From contig JAHQIY010000004.1 of the NCBI GenBank assembly GCA_019054805.1, forward strand, positions 4,588,001 to 4,652,000: a stretch of DNA of 64,000 nucleotides, read 5' to 3'. Origin of the DNA: Brachionus manjavacas. Taxonomy: Eukaryota; Rotifera; Eurotatoria; Ploima; Brachionidae. Position numbers and translations under genes: made by a program. The notes beneath the pieces are model-generated. The model did not search any database, was not told the origin of the DNA, and saw only the letters and a list, made by a program, of their open reading frames with translations. Positions within the stretch are counted from its first letter, which is position 1; the number at the start of each line of letters is the position of its first letter. Of this stretch, positions 35,285-47,330 are shown one piece after another.

Positions 35285-38059
35285 AGAGTTCATTGGTGAA
35301 TCTAAATGGCTATACTTTATTTAGAAAAGATCGAGGCAGTAGAGGTGGTGGTGTAGCTTTATATGTCAAAGAATGTTTATGCCCTTCCGAGGTCTTTGTG
35401 TCTTATTTGAGAGATAATTTTGTTGAAAATATCTGGTGTTCAATACAAAATGGTCAAGACAAATTATTAATTGGTTGTATTTACAGACCCCCATGTAGTT
35501 CGAATTTAACTAATACCAGTATTAATTTATTATTACTAGAAGCCAGTAAATTAGTTTCGGTCAGTAGATTCTCAAGTCTAGTTATTTGTGGTGACTTTAA
35601 TTTTCCATCCATTAAATGGTCTAAAAATGGTTGTCCAGAAATAAGTCCATTTGATAAAGAAAGTTCAGCATTGTTGAAAATCTGCAAGATTGTTTTTTAA
35701 ATCAAATGGTAAATGATCATACTTTTCAATCAAATGATAAATCCACGACAAATACACTTGATTAAATTTTGACTAGTTGTCAGAATAGAATCAGTGATTT
35801 AAGAACTAAACCGGTTTTGGGTGGAACTAGTAAAGGTCATCTTGTATTGTGCTGGAAATTTATGACTATAAGTAATTCACTTAAAACGTTTGATAATCGA
35901 AAATTTTTGTGTTCAAAAGGCAATTATGAACAATTTAAAAAAGAACTAGATAAGATAAACTTGGTTGCCATTTTTGAAAACAAAGATGTTAATTTCTGTT
36001 ATGATTTTTTCTCAAACGTTTATGAAAAACCTTGTTGTAATTTAATTCCTAAACGAAGCATTACAAAAAAAAACATTCCATGGGTCTCATCAAATACAAA
36101 AAATTAATTCGTATTAAAAAAAATCTTTGGTACAAATATTTAGCCTCAAAAAGAAATCCACAAATATTCAACGAATTTAAAGAGAAAAAGAAACAAGTTG
36201 AGGCATTAATTAAAAGTGATTTACGTAAATTCGAATATGAGCTGGTCAGGAAAGGAAAAAAAAAACCAAAATTATTCTATTCGTATGTTAATTCAAAATT
36301 AACCGTAAAAAAACAAATAAATAAAATTCAGGATTCAGGTGGTAAAAATGTTTCAGACCCAATTAGAGTATGTGAAATCTTAAATTCTCAGTTTGAATCA
36401 GTTTTTATTAAAAATGAGGATTCAAATCTTCCTCATTTTGAATCAAGAACTAAAGAGACACTTAAATTAGACCCGTACGAAACTTTCTCACTTTTAAACG
36501 TAACAAATGAACTTAAATTACTCGACAGCTTTAAAAGTATGGGATCCGATTTTATTAGTCAAGCTGTTTTAAAACAAACAGCTGAATCAATAGCAATACC
36601 ATTATCGTTAATTTTTATTAAGTCTTATTTGACTGGTAAAGTTCCAGTTAAATGGACTGAAGCTAATGTCACACCTTTGTTAAAGAAAGGGAGTAAACTA
36701 AATGCGAGTAATTATCGGCCAGTTTCATTAACATCAATTCCATGTAAAGTCATGGAAAAACTTATAAAAAAACCAGTGATGCATTTTTTATTAAAAAATA
36801 AGCTAATTTCTATTCGACAACATGGTTTTTTGGAAAAAAAGTCGTGCATTACAAACTTATTGGAAATTATGGATCTTGCAACTGAAGCCTTAAATAAGCG
36901 ATTTCCATTTGACATTGTTTTTCTTGACTTTGCTAAAGCTTTTGTTACTGTACCACACAAAAGACTCTTATTAAAGCTAGTAAAATATGGTTTTGATAAA
37001 AAAATTGTTGATTGGATTCGGGCTTTCTTAGGTAATCGAAAACAACGAGTGGTAATGGGTGATAATGTTTCAAGTTGGAAAAATGTAACCAGTGGTGTAC
37101 CTCAAGGATCGGTTCTTGGACCTCTCCTTTTTATTATTTATATAAATGATTTAAGCGAAAAAATAAAATATTTCAATGAACTTTTTGCAGACGATACGAA
37201 AATTGGAACCATATTAGATGATATGAGTAAAGTTGAAATCTTAAAAGATGATTTGAATATTATTTACAAATGGACATATGATTGGCTGATTTGTTTGAAT
37301 GAAGAAAAATGTAAGGTTTTGCATTTTGGTGATACGAACCCCTTAAACGATTATAGTATAAATGGAAAACCTGTTCAAAAAACAAATTTGGAGAAGGATT
37401 TAGCTGTTTTTATTTCTAAAGATTTAAAATGGTCAGTTCAAATCAATTCTGCCATAAGCAAAGCAAATCAAGTCTTAGGCTTGATTAAAAGAACTTTTAA
37501 GTTCCCGAACAAAGACTCTATTTGTAAGTTATACAAAGCCTTTGTACGTCCTCACCTTGAGTATGGTGTAGTACTTTAGAGACCACACTGGAAGAAAGAT
37601 ATAAATGCGCTCGAGTCGGTACAAAGACGAGCTACAAAGCTTATACCAAGTATTAATCGGTTAGAATACATGGATAGATTAAAAGAGCTTAATTTAACAA
37701 CATTAGAAACTAGAAGATTGCGTGGTGATCTAATCCAAATGTTTAAAATTGTCAAAGGTTTTGATGAAGTGAACTGGTTTAATAAAGTTGTATTTAAAAA
37801 TATGGGGTCATAATCAATAGCACCACAATTGAGATCACATGAATTTGTAGTAGAAAGACAACTGGTTAAAAATTGCGATCAATGTCACAACTTTTTTATA
37901 AACAGAGTGTCAACATTTTGGAACCGTCTACCAAGAGATATTGTAGATTCAAAAGATATTAATAGTTTCAAAAACAAACTTGACAAACTAAATTTAGAAA
38001 GCTATTACAGTGAGCTTTAAACCTCATTTCATGTGGTAAATCCACATCATAGCTACTTA

Positions 38060-38095
<36 letters not shown>
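35285..38095 (+). mobile_element. CR1/L2-like LINE, 5'-truncated, near-intact reverse transcriptase
   Basis: Starts inside the apurinic-like endonuclease (GYTLFRKDRGSRGGGVALYVK, IYRPP, ICGDFNFPSIKW), continues through the linker, and has an uninterrupted frame of about 500 codons at 36080-37579 with the RT motifs [54 protein letters not shown] and the catalytic FADDTKIG. The C-terminal part (37583-38020) has RRLRGDLIQMFKIVKG and FFINRVSTFWNRLP. A 3' UTR and a (TTA)n tail end the element at about 38062-38095. Damage is modest: frameshifts near 35690 and 36100 and stops at 35764, 37577 and 37811. It is non-autonomous as it stands. Confidence 0.95.
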
Positions 38096-40767
38096 ATATT
38101 ATTTATTTCAAAAATTACGCAAGATTTGACGATGATAAAAAAATTAAATATAAAAGAAAACAATTTTTAAAAAAGAAAATTATTATAACAATATCTTGCG
38201 AGTTTTTTAATTTTTATACAATTTCAAACAGGGAACGCAGATTAGTTTAAAATCCTAAACACTCTGAAGATAATTTTATTTTTATTATTTAAGCTTCATA
38301 GGCAAAATTTAAAGTAAAAAGTACTCTTAAAAAAAGTATGAAAATAAAAAATAAAATAAAGCATGAAATTGAAATTGATTCTGAACGAGTAATATTATTA
38401 GTCAATTAATGGGATCTGATAAAGTTTTTGAAAATGAATTTGATCAAGAAATTCCCTGACTTGTAAAAAAGTCAGGAAAAAGGTCTGAACAAGTTTTGAA
38501 AAGTTAAAGTTATGACGTTTATGTCAATCTAAACAGTGACAAACGAGGCCAAATGAAATTTCAACCCGCAGAAAAGCAAAAAAATATAAATTAATATTAT
38601 GACAATTTATTTAACTTATGCTTTTAAGATTTTTCGATTAAGTCAAATTATTAGTTGTACTAGTGACACTTAAACAAGTATGGATATACGTTGTGATGGT
38701 ATCAATAATATCAACCAAGTGATAATTATGCTACAATTGCAAAGAATTCGAGAACAAAATGTTGTGATGTCTTCTGATAGTGACACAGAGAATAATTTTT
38801 GAATTTAATATTTTTTTTCGGGTAAAGATAAATAATTTTTAAGCTTTTATTATTAGAAAAAAATTGGTCATAGCTACTCCAGTTGTTTATATAGAAATAA
38901 AAGAATGTAGTAAGAAAAACCTTTGAAAAAATATTCACGACATAAAATATTTTATCTATTTTTAATTATTTTGAATTTTATATTTCAATGATTGCATAAC
39001 TTTTTTTTAATGTAATTTCTAATTTTTCATAAACATCATAAAAATTAAATCAGTGCTTTTATTAATAGCTTAAGTATTAAAAAAATTCAATATTGATTAA
39101 ATTTAAAAAAATAATTTTTATTGAATAGAAAAATAAAGAAAAGTTTAGAAAATATCATTCAAATAGCTAACAAAAACTCGCTTCAAATTTTAAAATATAA
39201 CTCAAGGGGAAATTATTAATACTTAATAAATTCTACCGAGAATTCTGTTTGAAAAAAGTTAATACTCTCATACAATCCTTAAATAGCCCTTTAGAGACTA
39301 AATTGGACAGTAAATAATTGAATATTTAAAGAGATTTTTTTCAGGTCATAAGTCATATTTAATGTCTTAAGCTAAGCTAGTTAAAATGAAAAATTTATTG
39401 TAAGCTTAAGAATACCAAGGTGAAAAATGTTTTCTATATTAAGGTACAGGTACATTTAAACTGAATGGATAAATCAATTCTTTTACATCCACATTGGTAA
39501 AAAATCTTGATCCTCTGCTAAATTATTATTCAAGCTGATTGAATGTATTTGATATGGATGATTTTAATATAAGATGATTGAATTTTTAAACAAGGCGGTA
39601 CTTCTTATAATCAAACTCATTTAACTAATCGATTTACAATTTATTTTTTTATTTAAAATATTTAGATTGAAATAAAATCTATAAATAGAAAAAAAAATTA
39701 TTTTGATAGATATTTTACTCTTATAAATATTAAATTTTTAATCTAAAAACAATTTTTAAACTTTACTTTACTTCAGAATTGAAAAGCAGCGCAAAAACAT
39801 TTTAATTCTGAAATTGGTTTATATGAACATAGAGAAATCTCGGAATTTAAATAAGTAATCATTTTAAATGAGATGTTCAAGTAAACAAAGTGGTAGAAAA
39901 TCCAATAGAGATATGAATATATAAATAATTCGTTTCATACTTTTATACAATAAAGCAATTTAAATTTTAATATGTCTTTTGGTGATTTTTAATTCATTTA
40001 AAGCTAAATGAATGTATAAATTTTGAAAGTTTTTCTTTTGATATTTTGAACATTAATTTTTGAAATATCGAATATTAATATCTTGATTAATCATTTTCTT
40101 CAAAATCAAGATAATAAAATTATAATGTTGGTTAATTAAGATTTAAGGAATATAAAAAAGGAAGATTTTAATTTTGAAGAGTAAATAAAAATTATTATTT
40201 TACTTGTTTAATGAAATTTTGGAATATGTGAGATTCTCTACAAAATTTCTAAATAATAATTAAAATTCTAAAAAACTAGTTTCATATTTAGAACTTCTTT
40301 AATCAAGTTTTAAAAAAAAGTATGATGAAAGTAAAATAAACGACGAATACAACTTAGCAATGCATAAGACCAATTGAAATGTTTATTTTTTTTTTTTATT
40401 TTTTTAATCTGATTAATATCACACGGGACATGAATTGAAAAAAAATCAAATTCAAATTTAAAATAAATTAATTGAAATATTATTTGTTTTTTTTATTTTT
40501 TTTCAAAAATTGGTGCTTTATTTTTTTTTATTTTTAAATAAAAAAATTAATGTGAAATTCTCGATTTGTAAAAACATAAATTTTTTTTTTATGTAATTTG
40601 TAATTTAGTTAATAAAAAATATTATATGAATTCAAATATTTTTTAATCTTGTTTAATGCAATTTTAGAAAGAAAAGTGAATACTTCTGTGTATTATGAAA
40701 GAAATAGATGACTATTTGCAGAACGATGCCGAAGAGATAAACACTATTTAATAAAAACCTCATCCTA
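38096..40767. other. AT-rich intergenic region
   Basis: 2.7 kb with no coding frame, RNA gene or ordered repeat that I can support. A small hairpin (CCTGACTTGT..AAGTCAGG) lies near 38456. Mostly homopolymer-rich AT sequence. Confidence 0.35.
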
Positions 40768-41518
40768 TTTTATTATTATTATTATTATTTTAAAAAAGCT
40801 ACAGCAAGACTAGTTTGCGGAGGCGGCCTACATGAGAGATCGCCTATGGTAGCTCGTTGCACATAATGAGATAAAACACTGATAGAAATATACAATAAAA
40901 ATTTTAGGGTGAAAAAAGTTAAATAATTTTTACAAGAATAAAAAAACTGGAAATAAATTCTAATAAGAGAAGAAAGAATTATATTTAGTATACAATTGAT
41001 ATATAATGCTAAAAAGTAAATATCATAATAAATAGGGTTGTGATATTAGTGTTCGATATCGAAGAATGAACAATAATAAAATTGTTGTTTGTGGTGTCTA
41101 TGGAGCGGTAGTTTGGGTACAAGACCGGAAGGCGTCGTATCGGTTCTTGAACTGGTTTACCGAGGTGGCGTTGACGACGGAGGCAGGCAGGGCGTTCCAT
41201 TCATTAACCACTCTGTTCGTGAATGTATTGGCTCTTTGTAAACACTTGGTGGAGGCCTAGCCGGACAGTCTTCTCGCATGACCTCTGATGCCTCTGGCCG
41301 GTCCGGTGAGGGAGAGTGAGTTTGCTGGAACCGGAGGGTTCACCCATTCCACTTCGTTGATGCCTTTGGCGAGCTTAAACATCTGGATCAGGTTTCCACG
41401 TACCTGGCGCTCGTGAAGGGAAGTTAGACCTAGGACGGCAAGTCGATCTTCATAGCGCCAGTTCTTGATACGGGGCACCAGTTTGGTGGCCTCCTCTACA
41501 CCTGCTCCAGCATTTTAG
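40768..41518 (-). mobile_element. LINE 3' end (CR1/L2-like), GC-richer family
   Basis: Minus strand: a frame from about 41478 reads RIKNWRYEDRLAVLGLTSLHERQVRGNLIQMFK, GINEVEW, SLTGPARGIRGHARRLSG, continuing as RANTFTNRVVNEWNALP. A 3' UTR follows, ending in a (TTA)n tail at about 40768-40790. It is the C-terminal end only (5'-truncated). It is clearly GC-richer than its surroundings and closely related to the piece at 48795-49145. Confidence 0.88.
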
Positions 41519-43239
41519 TGTAAAAATTTTTTCAATAAAATTTTTGCTTAACATTGAATTTCATCTTAATGGTAAAAACTTTGTCACAATACTTGGCCTA
41601 TCTCAAGCATCAAAAAAAACATATTGATAGCAAAAAAATTGACCAATTTATTTCATCAAAAATTTTATTTATTTATCTTAAAAATTCAAAACATTAGAAT
41701 CGATTAAAAACAAATCAATCATTTTGTACAAATAATGTTAGTTAATCGAATCGCATTTGATTACATGAGTCTGGCTCGAAATAAACAATTAGTATCCCAA
41801 GTAATGTAAACATATCTCAATCAAACTGAATTTCCATCAGTTTCCTGCTTAACAAAAAAATAAAAAACTTAGCTGAAAGAGATAAAATCTGCAGTCAAAA
41901 ATGATTCAAAATCTGTTCTATTCTCATTTAATTTAAACCTTAATTATAAAGCCATTAAAACTAAATTTAAAAGTGAGAAAATCTCCATTCAAAATACAAT
42001 TTAACTTATCTATTTCAAGATTTTCGATATTTTGAATTTCTTAGGAATAGATAATAAATTTTTCAAATACTCAAAATTAACTATTCCCTGTCAGCTCGTG
42101 CAGAAGCTTAATCATATTCAGCCACTGATAAGAGTCCTGATTTAAAGCAGAGATAAATCAATTTTCTGGACTCGGGTGTCCCTTGAGTGCAAAAGCAATA
42201 AAAAAAATTCAGATAAAATTCTCTCGGATTAAGTAACTAGTTGGAGATTAGTGCCATTGAGTGATAAGTCGAATGAGTACATTAATTTAAAAAGCAGATA
42301 GCTGCTAATTTCTTGAAAAATTCAAATCAGTAAAATATCTATTTCACTTGTGAATTTGATCTAGAGGCCACATTTAAGCGTCTGAAAATTTGCCAATAAA
42401 TTTTCAATTTGGCCCAGAATCAATCAGGCAGAAGCGATGAAAGAAGTTGTTTTGAAATTTGGCGAATTATTTGTTTATAAGGTTTCATTAATGGATCAAC
42501 ATTAGACTCCATTAGACAGCTTTTCAATTTGTACGACTAGAGCCTCATTTTTTGTTTGGCAAGCAAAAGTCTGTTTACAAAAGCTAGCATACATAAAAGC
42601 TTTGGCTGTCTTTTCAACACCTTGAAATTAATTTATCATTTTTTTTTCTAAGCTATCATATTTTTTCGTACAGATTTAGGCAAAATGCAAAACAGAACTA
42701 GCGAAAAAGTTTAAAGCAAACGAGCATTGATAAATTCTGATAAAAGAGTTCAAGACTAGAGAAAAAAAATCTTAAACTAGATTAGATTATATTGATGAGT
42801 GAAGATTTTTGAAAATATTTATTAATTTTGTTAATTCCAATCGATTCCATTCCTCAAGTTCTATTTCAATTCCCATTCGTGTTTATAAGATTTTTTTCAA
42901 CTTGTATTTGATTTTCTCATCTATCGTTATCTATTTCTTTGAAATAAAATCAAAAATTTATTCAAATTAGCATTCGAATTAATCTTTATCATTCTATTCA
43001 CATTAAGAGAAGCAAGTGAGCCTTTAATTGAAACAAGACAATTCAAATTAAGCCCGTATAGCAAGGTTTTAATAAAATAATCTCTCACTAAATGATTTAT
43101 GGATGCAACAACCACTTTTTATTTCTTGCCATCCGGTTCAATATTTAGTTTAGAATAATTCTTAAAAAATTTTCATTTAAATATATTCAAAATTTGTATT
43201 GTTTTTGGAAAATTCAAATATAAAATTTTTTCTTCTCAG
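41519..43239. other. Upstream region of the T-box gene, distal part
   Basis: 1.7 kb, no coding frame. From about 41750 to 42800 the sequence is less repetitive and less AT-rich than its neighbourhood, as might be expected of cis-regulatory DNA of the downstream T-box gene. That is inference from composition only. Confidence 0.35.
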
Positions 43240-43765
43240 AGCTAAATTTTAATCAGTAATTTTACAGTTTAAAAAATTGAATTGGTCGCAGGTCAAAATT
43301 TAAAATTTTTCTTAATTCAAAATATTCAAAGTTGGTTTTATTTATAAAAAATTTTATAGAAAAAAATAGATTTAAATAAAAAAATTCAATTTTACTTGAT
43401 TATTTAAAATTAGTAGCATATTTAAATTTTTAAATGGAAATGGAATGTTTTATCAAGTGAATTTTTACTTTTTTTTTCTAATTCAAATTATTGTATTATT
43501 TTTTACGAAATTTTATAAAAAAAATTCACAGAGCTCAAAAAGTTAAATAAGTCGCATATTGGAATAAATGAATGGAAATGGTATCTCTTATCAAGTCAAT
43601 TTTTATCTTTTTTTATTCAGAATATTCACAGTTTGTATTATTTTCATAAAATTATTGATTGAAAGAGCTCAATTAAAAATTAAAATAGTGACATGTTCAA
43701 GAATGGAAATGGAATATTCTGTCAAGTCAGCACTTTTTTTATTTTGCCAGGACAAATACTAGAGA
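43240..43765. repeat. Degenerate tandem repeat, period about 130-135 bp
   Basis: AATGGAAATGGAAT followed by a TATCAAGTCAATTTTTA-type stretch and a T run recurs near 43434, 43570 and 43703. Between them AGAGCTCAA-type segments recur with the same spacing, and a weaker AGAGCTAAA copy lies near 43240. Three to four degraded units about 0.7-1.2 kb upstream of the T-box start. Confidence 0.65.
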
Positions 43766-44454
43766 TAATAACTAATGCCGAAAATTGGCAAAATATTTTC
43801 TTAAATCAAGAAGTTCTAAACTGATGATTGTTCAAATTTTGCTTTCAGTTAAAGGTAACACTTGCAATTTATAAAATTTCTAAACGGTATCATGAATTTA
43901 GAGCTAAATAACACGCCAAATTAATCATTAATAAATAAAATTTTGTTTATTTTTTTGGAATTTTTATACGATTGGCCCAGCCGAGTCGAACAATAAGATA
44001 AATCAGCTAAATAACTTTGTTTGATTGGATGTATCGATCATGATAAAAATCTGATAAGTCAATAACAAAATATAAGAAATTTGCTGAAAGTTTAATTTTT
44101 TTTTTCCACATAGAGTAAAATATCAGCTTAAGAAAAAAAATTATTTTAAAATTATCTCATTAATAATATTTAGCTATTTTATTTAAAAAATCGGCAATAA
44201 AAATGATTCCAACCATCAAACATTGTCCTGGGAGATCCGAACAGACTAAAGCATCATATGCACTTATCTTCTTTTTCTCTCACTATTTCAACAAATAAAA
44301 CTAATTAATTCAGCAAGAAATATATCAAATTAATCGTTAAATTTTTTTACGATTTTTATTTTTCTATTTCATCAGGTTTCAAGAGAATTTCAAGCAGAGA
44401 TTTTTCTATTTAACTTATTAATTTGTTATAGATAATAATTGATAAATTTTTCAA
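43766..44454. other. Proximal promoter region of the T-box gene
   Basis: 0.7 kb of AT-rich sequence directly upstream of the T-box ATG, presumably promoter and 5' UTR. No element identified. Confidence 0.4.
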
Positions 44455-46663
44455 ATGAACAGTAATCTAATTGAAAAATTCACCTCGCCAAGCACAGTTC
44501 CGCAACTTCTAAGCCCTCTGAACAACACGTTTAGCATCGCATCACTCATAACAAGCTCTCCAGACATGTTCCAAGAGTACTCAAGCATTTGCCAGAGTTT
44601 GAGAGTGGCAAATCAGCTGGACGGTCAGTCGAATTTTTCGCCCAATTCAGAGCTTAAAGACGACGAGTCCAACACTTCAAAGGCTTCATTTAGCGTGGAT
44701 GAGCCAAAGCACTTTGTCTCTGGTCATGAAAGTTTTTCAAACTCTCTCAGCTTGTCGTATCTTGGACAGAATGCCAGTCAATCTGGATTGAGCGAGAAAT
44801 TTGTGCACCCCAAGCTCTCTTCGATCAAGGTTCACATCGAGTCAAAGTCACTGTGGGACGAGTTTGACCAACTGGGAACCGAAATGATTGTTACCAAAGC
44901 TGGACGGTAATTTAGAATAAAGCAATTGAAAAAATAAATATTAAATTTTTAAACTCTAGCCGGATGTTTCCCACTTTTCAGGTTAAGCTCTCGGACATGG
45001 ATCCCAATTCGGACTATATGCTAATGATGGATTTTATGCCTTTGGATGACAAGCGATACAGATATGCCTTTTATAGGTATGATATAAAAGTTGATCATTT
45101 AATTTTGGGTGCTTATTATTCTGTTTAGTTCAAGCTGGGTGATAGCAGGCAAGGCTGATCCGCACTTGCCGGGACGAATTCACGTTCATCCCGATTCGCC
45201 GCAAAAAGGAAGCCAGTGGATGAAAAATGTGGTTACTTTTGACAAACTCAAACTAACCAACAATTTGATGGACGACAATGGACATGTAAATAATTTAAAA
45301 AATAAAAACTTCAAATTTAATTTTTATTTTCCTATTTTTTTATTAAAGATTATTTTGAATTCCATGCATCGGTACCAGCCAAGATTTCATATAGTCTATT
45401 TGGGCGAGCACGGGTCCAATTCTCACTTTGCTTCGTTGGGCGGCGGCTCGTCGAGCAAGAGTAAAGCGTCCAAACAGGCCGCCATGGTCAACCTTGCCAC
45501 ATCAGCCTTGTCCAACAGCGATCTAGATCTAGGCCTTTTAAAAGCGAACAAAAAATTAAACTCAAATATAAACAATTCGGAATATCAAAATTATAGAACT
45601 TTTATATTTTCCGAGACCAAATTCATAGCAGTAACTGCGTACCAAAATCATCGAATCACTCAATTAAAAATAGCATCAAATCCGTTCGCCAAAGGATTTA
45701 GAGACTGCGATCCAGAAGACTGGTAATTAATCTTAGTAGTTTTCTTTTTTCTATTCTTTATTTTATATTAATTGAATAAAATAAATAAAAAAAATTGTTT
45801 ATTTATTTGTAAAAAAATTCTTTTTTGCTAGTGTTGCTGAAGTGTTAAATCAATTGAATCAAACGCCAAACCAACGAGCTTTGCTTAGAAATCAGCGTGG
45901 CATGTCTAGTTCGGGGCCGAACACCTCCTCGAACTCAAGTTCAAGCGCCGCTTCATCGGCCCTAAGTATTCTGAACGCAGTGGCCGCTGCTGCTGCCAAT
46001 GGTAGACCATCACATTCATCATTTTTGGCCGAATCCCAAATATCACCTTCATCACTACACGATCACCATCTGCATTCTCAAATATCAAGTCCACTAAACA
46101 CCAACTCGTTCAATGGCCTGTCACAGTCCGACTACAATCTTTCTTCCGCTTCTTCCGAATCATCAACCTCATCTTTAAATTATCACCCAGATGCCGCAGC
46201 TTATAGTGCAGCAGCGGCAGCAGCAGCAGCTGCCGCAGTCTATAGCCATCTGGATAATCCATTTTCATCTCCTTATTCACCAATTAATTACCAACCATCT
46301 TCAAGTAGCCTCAACCATGGATCGTCTCTTAAATTAACTTCAAAAACAACAAGTTCACAGCGTCACAATCCGTATTCTAGAAATTCAAATAGTTCAAGCT
46401 CTGTCTCATCTCAATCATTGAATAACAATTCGGATAGTGACTCACAGAGCGCCAGTGTAAATGCAGCTGCTGCTTTTTTATCCACCTTAGGAGGCGCCGC
46501 AGCTGCCTACCCGGGCAATAATCACCAAATGGCGAATAGTTACTCTGCTGCTTTTTACTATCATCCGTACTACACTCATCATTATTTAAACAATCACGCG
46601 AGTTCTACCAACTATGCGGCAAACTCGATTGTTGATCTTAATTCAAATGTACAGAAAAATTAG
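44455..46663 (+). CDS. TBX1: T-box transcription factor, Tbx1/10 class (org-1-like)
   Basis: DNA-binding developmental regulator. Exons: 44455-44906, 44960-45076, 45129-45285, 45349-45722, 45832-46663; introns 53, 52, 63 and 109 nt, all in phase; 643 residues. The T-box spans residues ~124-367: [109 protein letters not shown], then after a loop [20 protein letters not shown] and [21 protein letters not shown] and [14 protein letters not shown] favour Tbx1/10 over Tbx20. The loop between VYL and the next strand (residues ~261-320) is about 47 residues longer than in vertebrate Tbx1 and Ser/Lys/Ala-rich. The C-terminal region is Ser-, Ala- and His-rich low complexity. The symbol refers to the class, not a proven one-to-one orthologue. 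Confidence 0.94.
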
Positions 46664-47033
46664 GAGTTGTGGCCCTGAGCAAAATTATAAGAATAGCAAA
46701 GATTTGATGTTTGAGTTTAAACTATTTTTAAATGGCGAATTCCAATGATGTTTTTAAGTTTAATCTAATTTGTAAATATTTTTAACTTTATTTTTTATTA
46801 AATTTTTTAAAATTACATCTAATAAATAATTAAATTAAACTTGAGGCCAATTTGTAAATTACTCAAAAGTATCCAAAAATTTTGATCGAGTTGTTACTTT
46901 AATTTTTTGAAGAATTTTTTTTTAATTTGTGAATCAAAAATTAAATCTCATTTTTGAAAAAAATTTAAAATAAATAAAGCGCACTACAGAAAGATAAGTT
47001 GAATGAAGATAGGAGATAAAAACTATCAATATT
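46664..47033. other. T-box 3' flank
   Basis: 370 bp of AT-rich sequence with AATAAA-type signals (for example TCTAATAAATAAT near 46820) after the T-box stop. Otherwise empty. Confidence 0.4.
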
Positions 47034-47330
47034 GAAAGAGCCCGTTTGCTAGTCAAAGAGAAACCTAGAATATCTATACATTTTATTGAAGCTGGGACTA
47101 GTTTGAGTTATGGAACTATTGGACGTATTGTACACTGCCACCTTAATTTAAACTAAATACATATATTTTCATCACGTTGGGTCCCCCACAAACTAATTTA
47201 AAAAAAATTTAGATCTATCGCAAAAACTTGGAGTATCTAGAGAAAAAAAAGGCAATTGTGTGATATAGTAGCAAGAGATGAGTCATATAATATCGTATAA
47301 GTGCATGTAGTCCCCAAAGGAAATACCATA
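47034..47330 (+). mobile_element. Mariner-type transposase relic
   Basis: Plus-strand pieces, with one or two frame breaks, follow mariner transposase order: a helix-turn-helix segment ERARLLVKEKPRISIHFIEA ending in SYGTIGRIV (47034-47150), then SSRWVPHKL (~47169), and IVARDESYN (~47263-47290), matching the IVTGDES box that carries the first catalytic Asp. The remainder of the DDD/E core is absent or unreadable, and no terminal inverted repeats were found. Confidence 0.7.

Noticed and set aside
36080..37579. Host protein gene of about 500 residues
   Set aside because: The motifs are those of a non-LTR reverse transcriptase (FADD box, [13 protein letters not shown]) within a tailed, truncated LINE.
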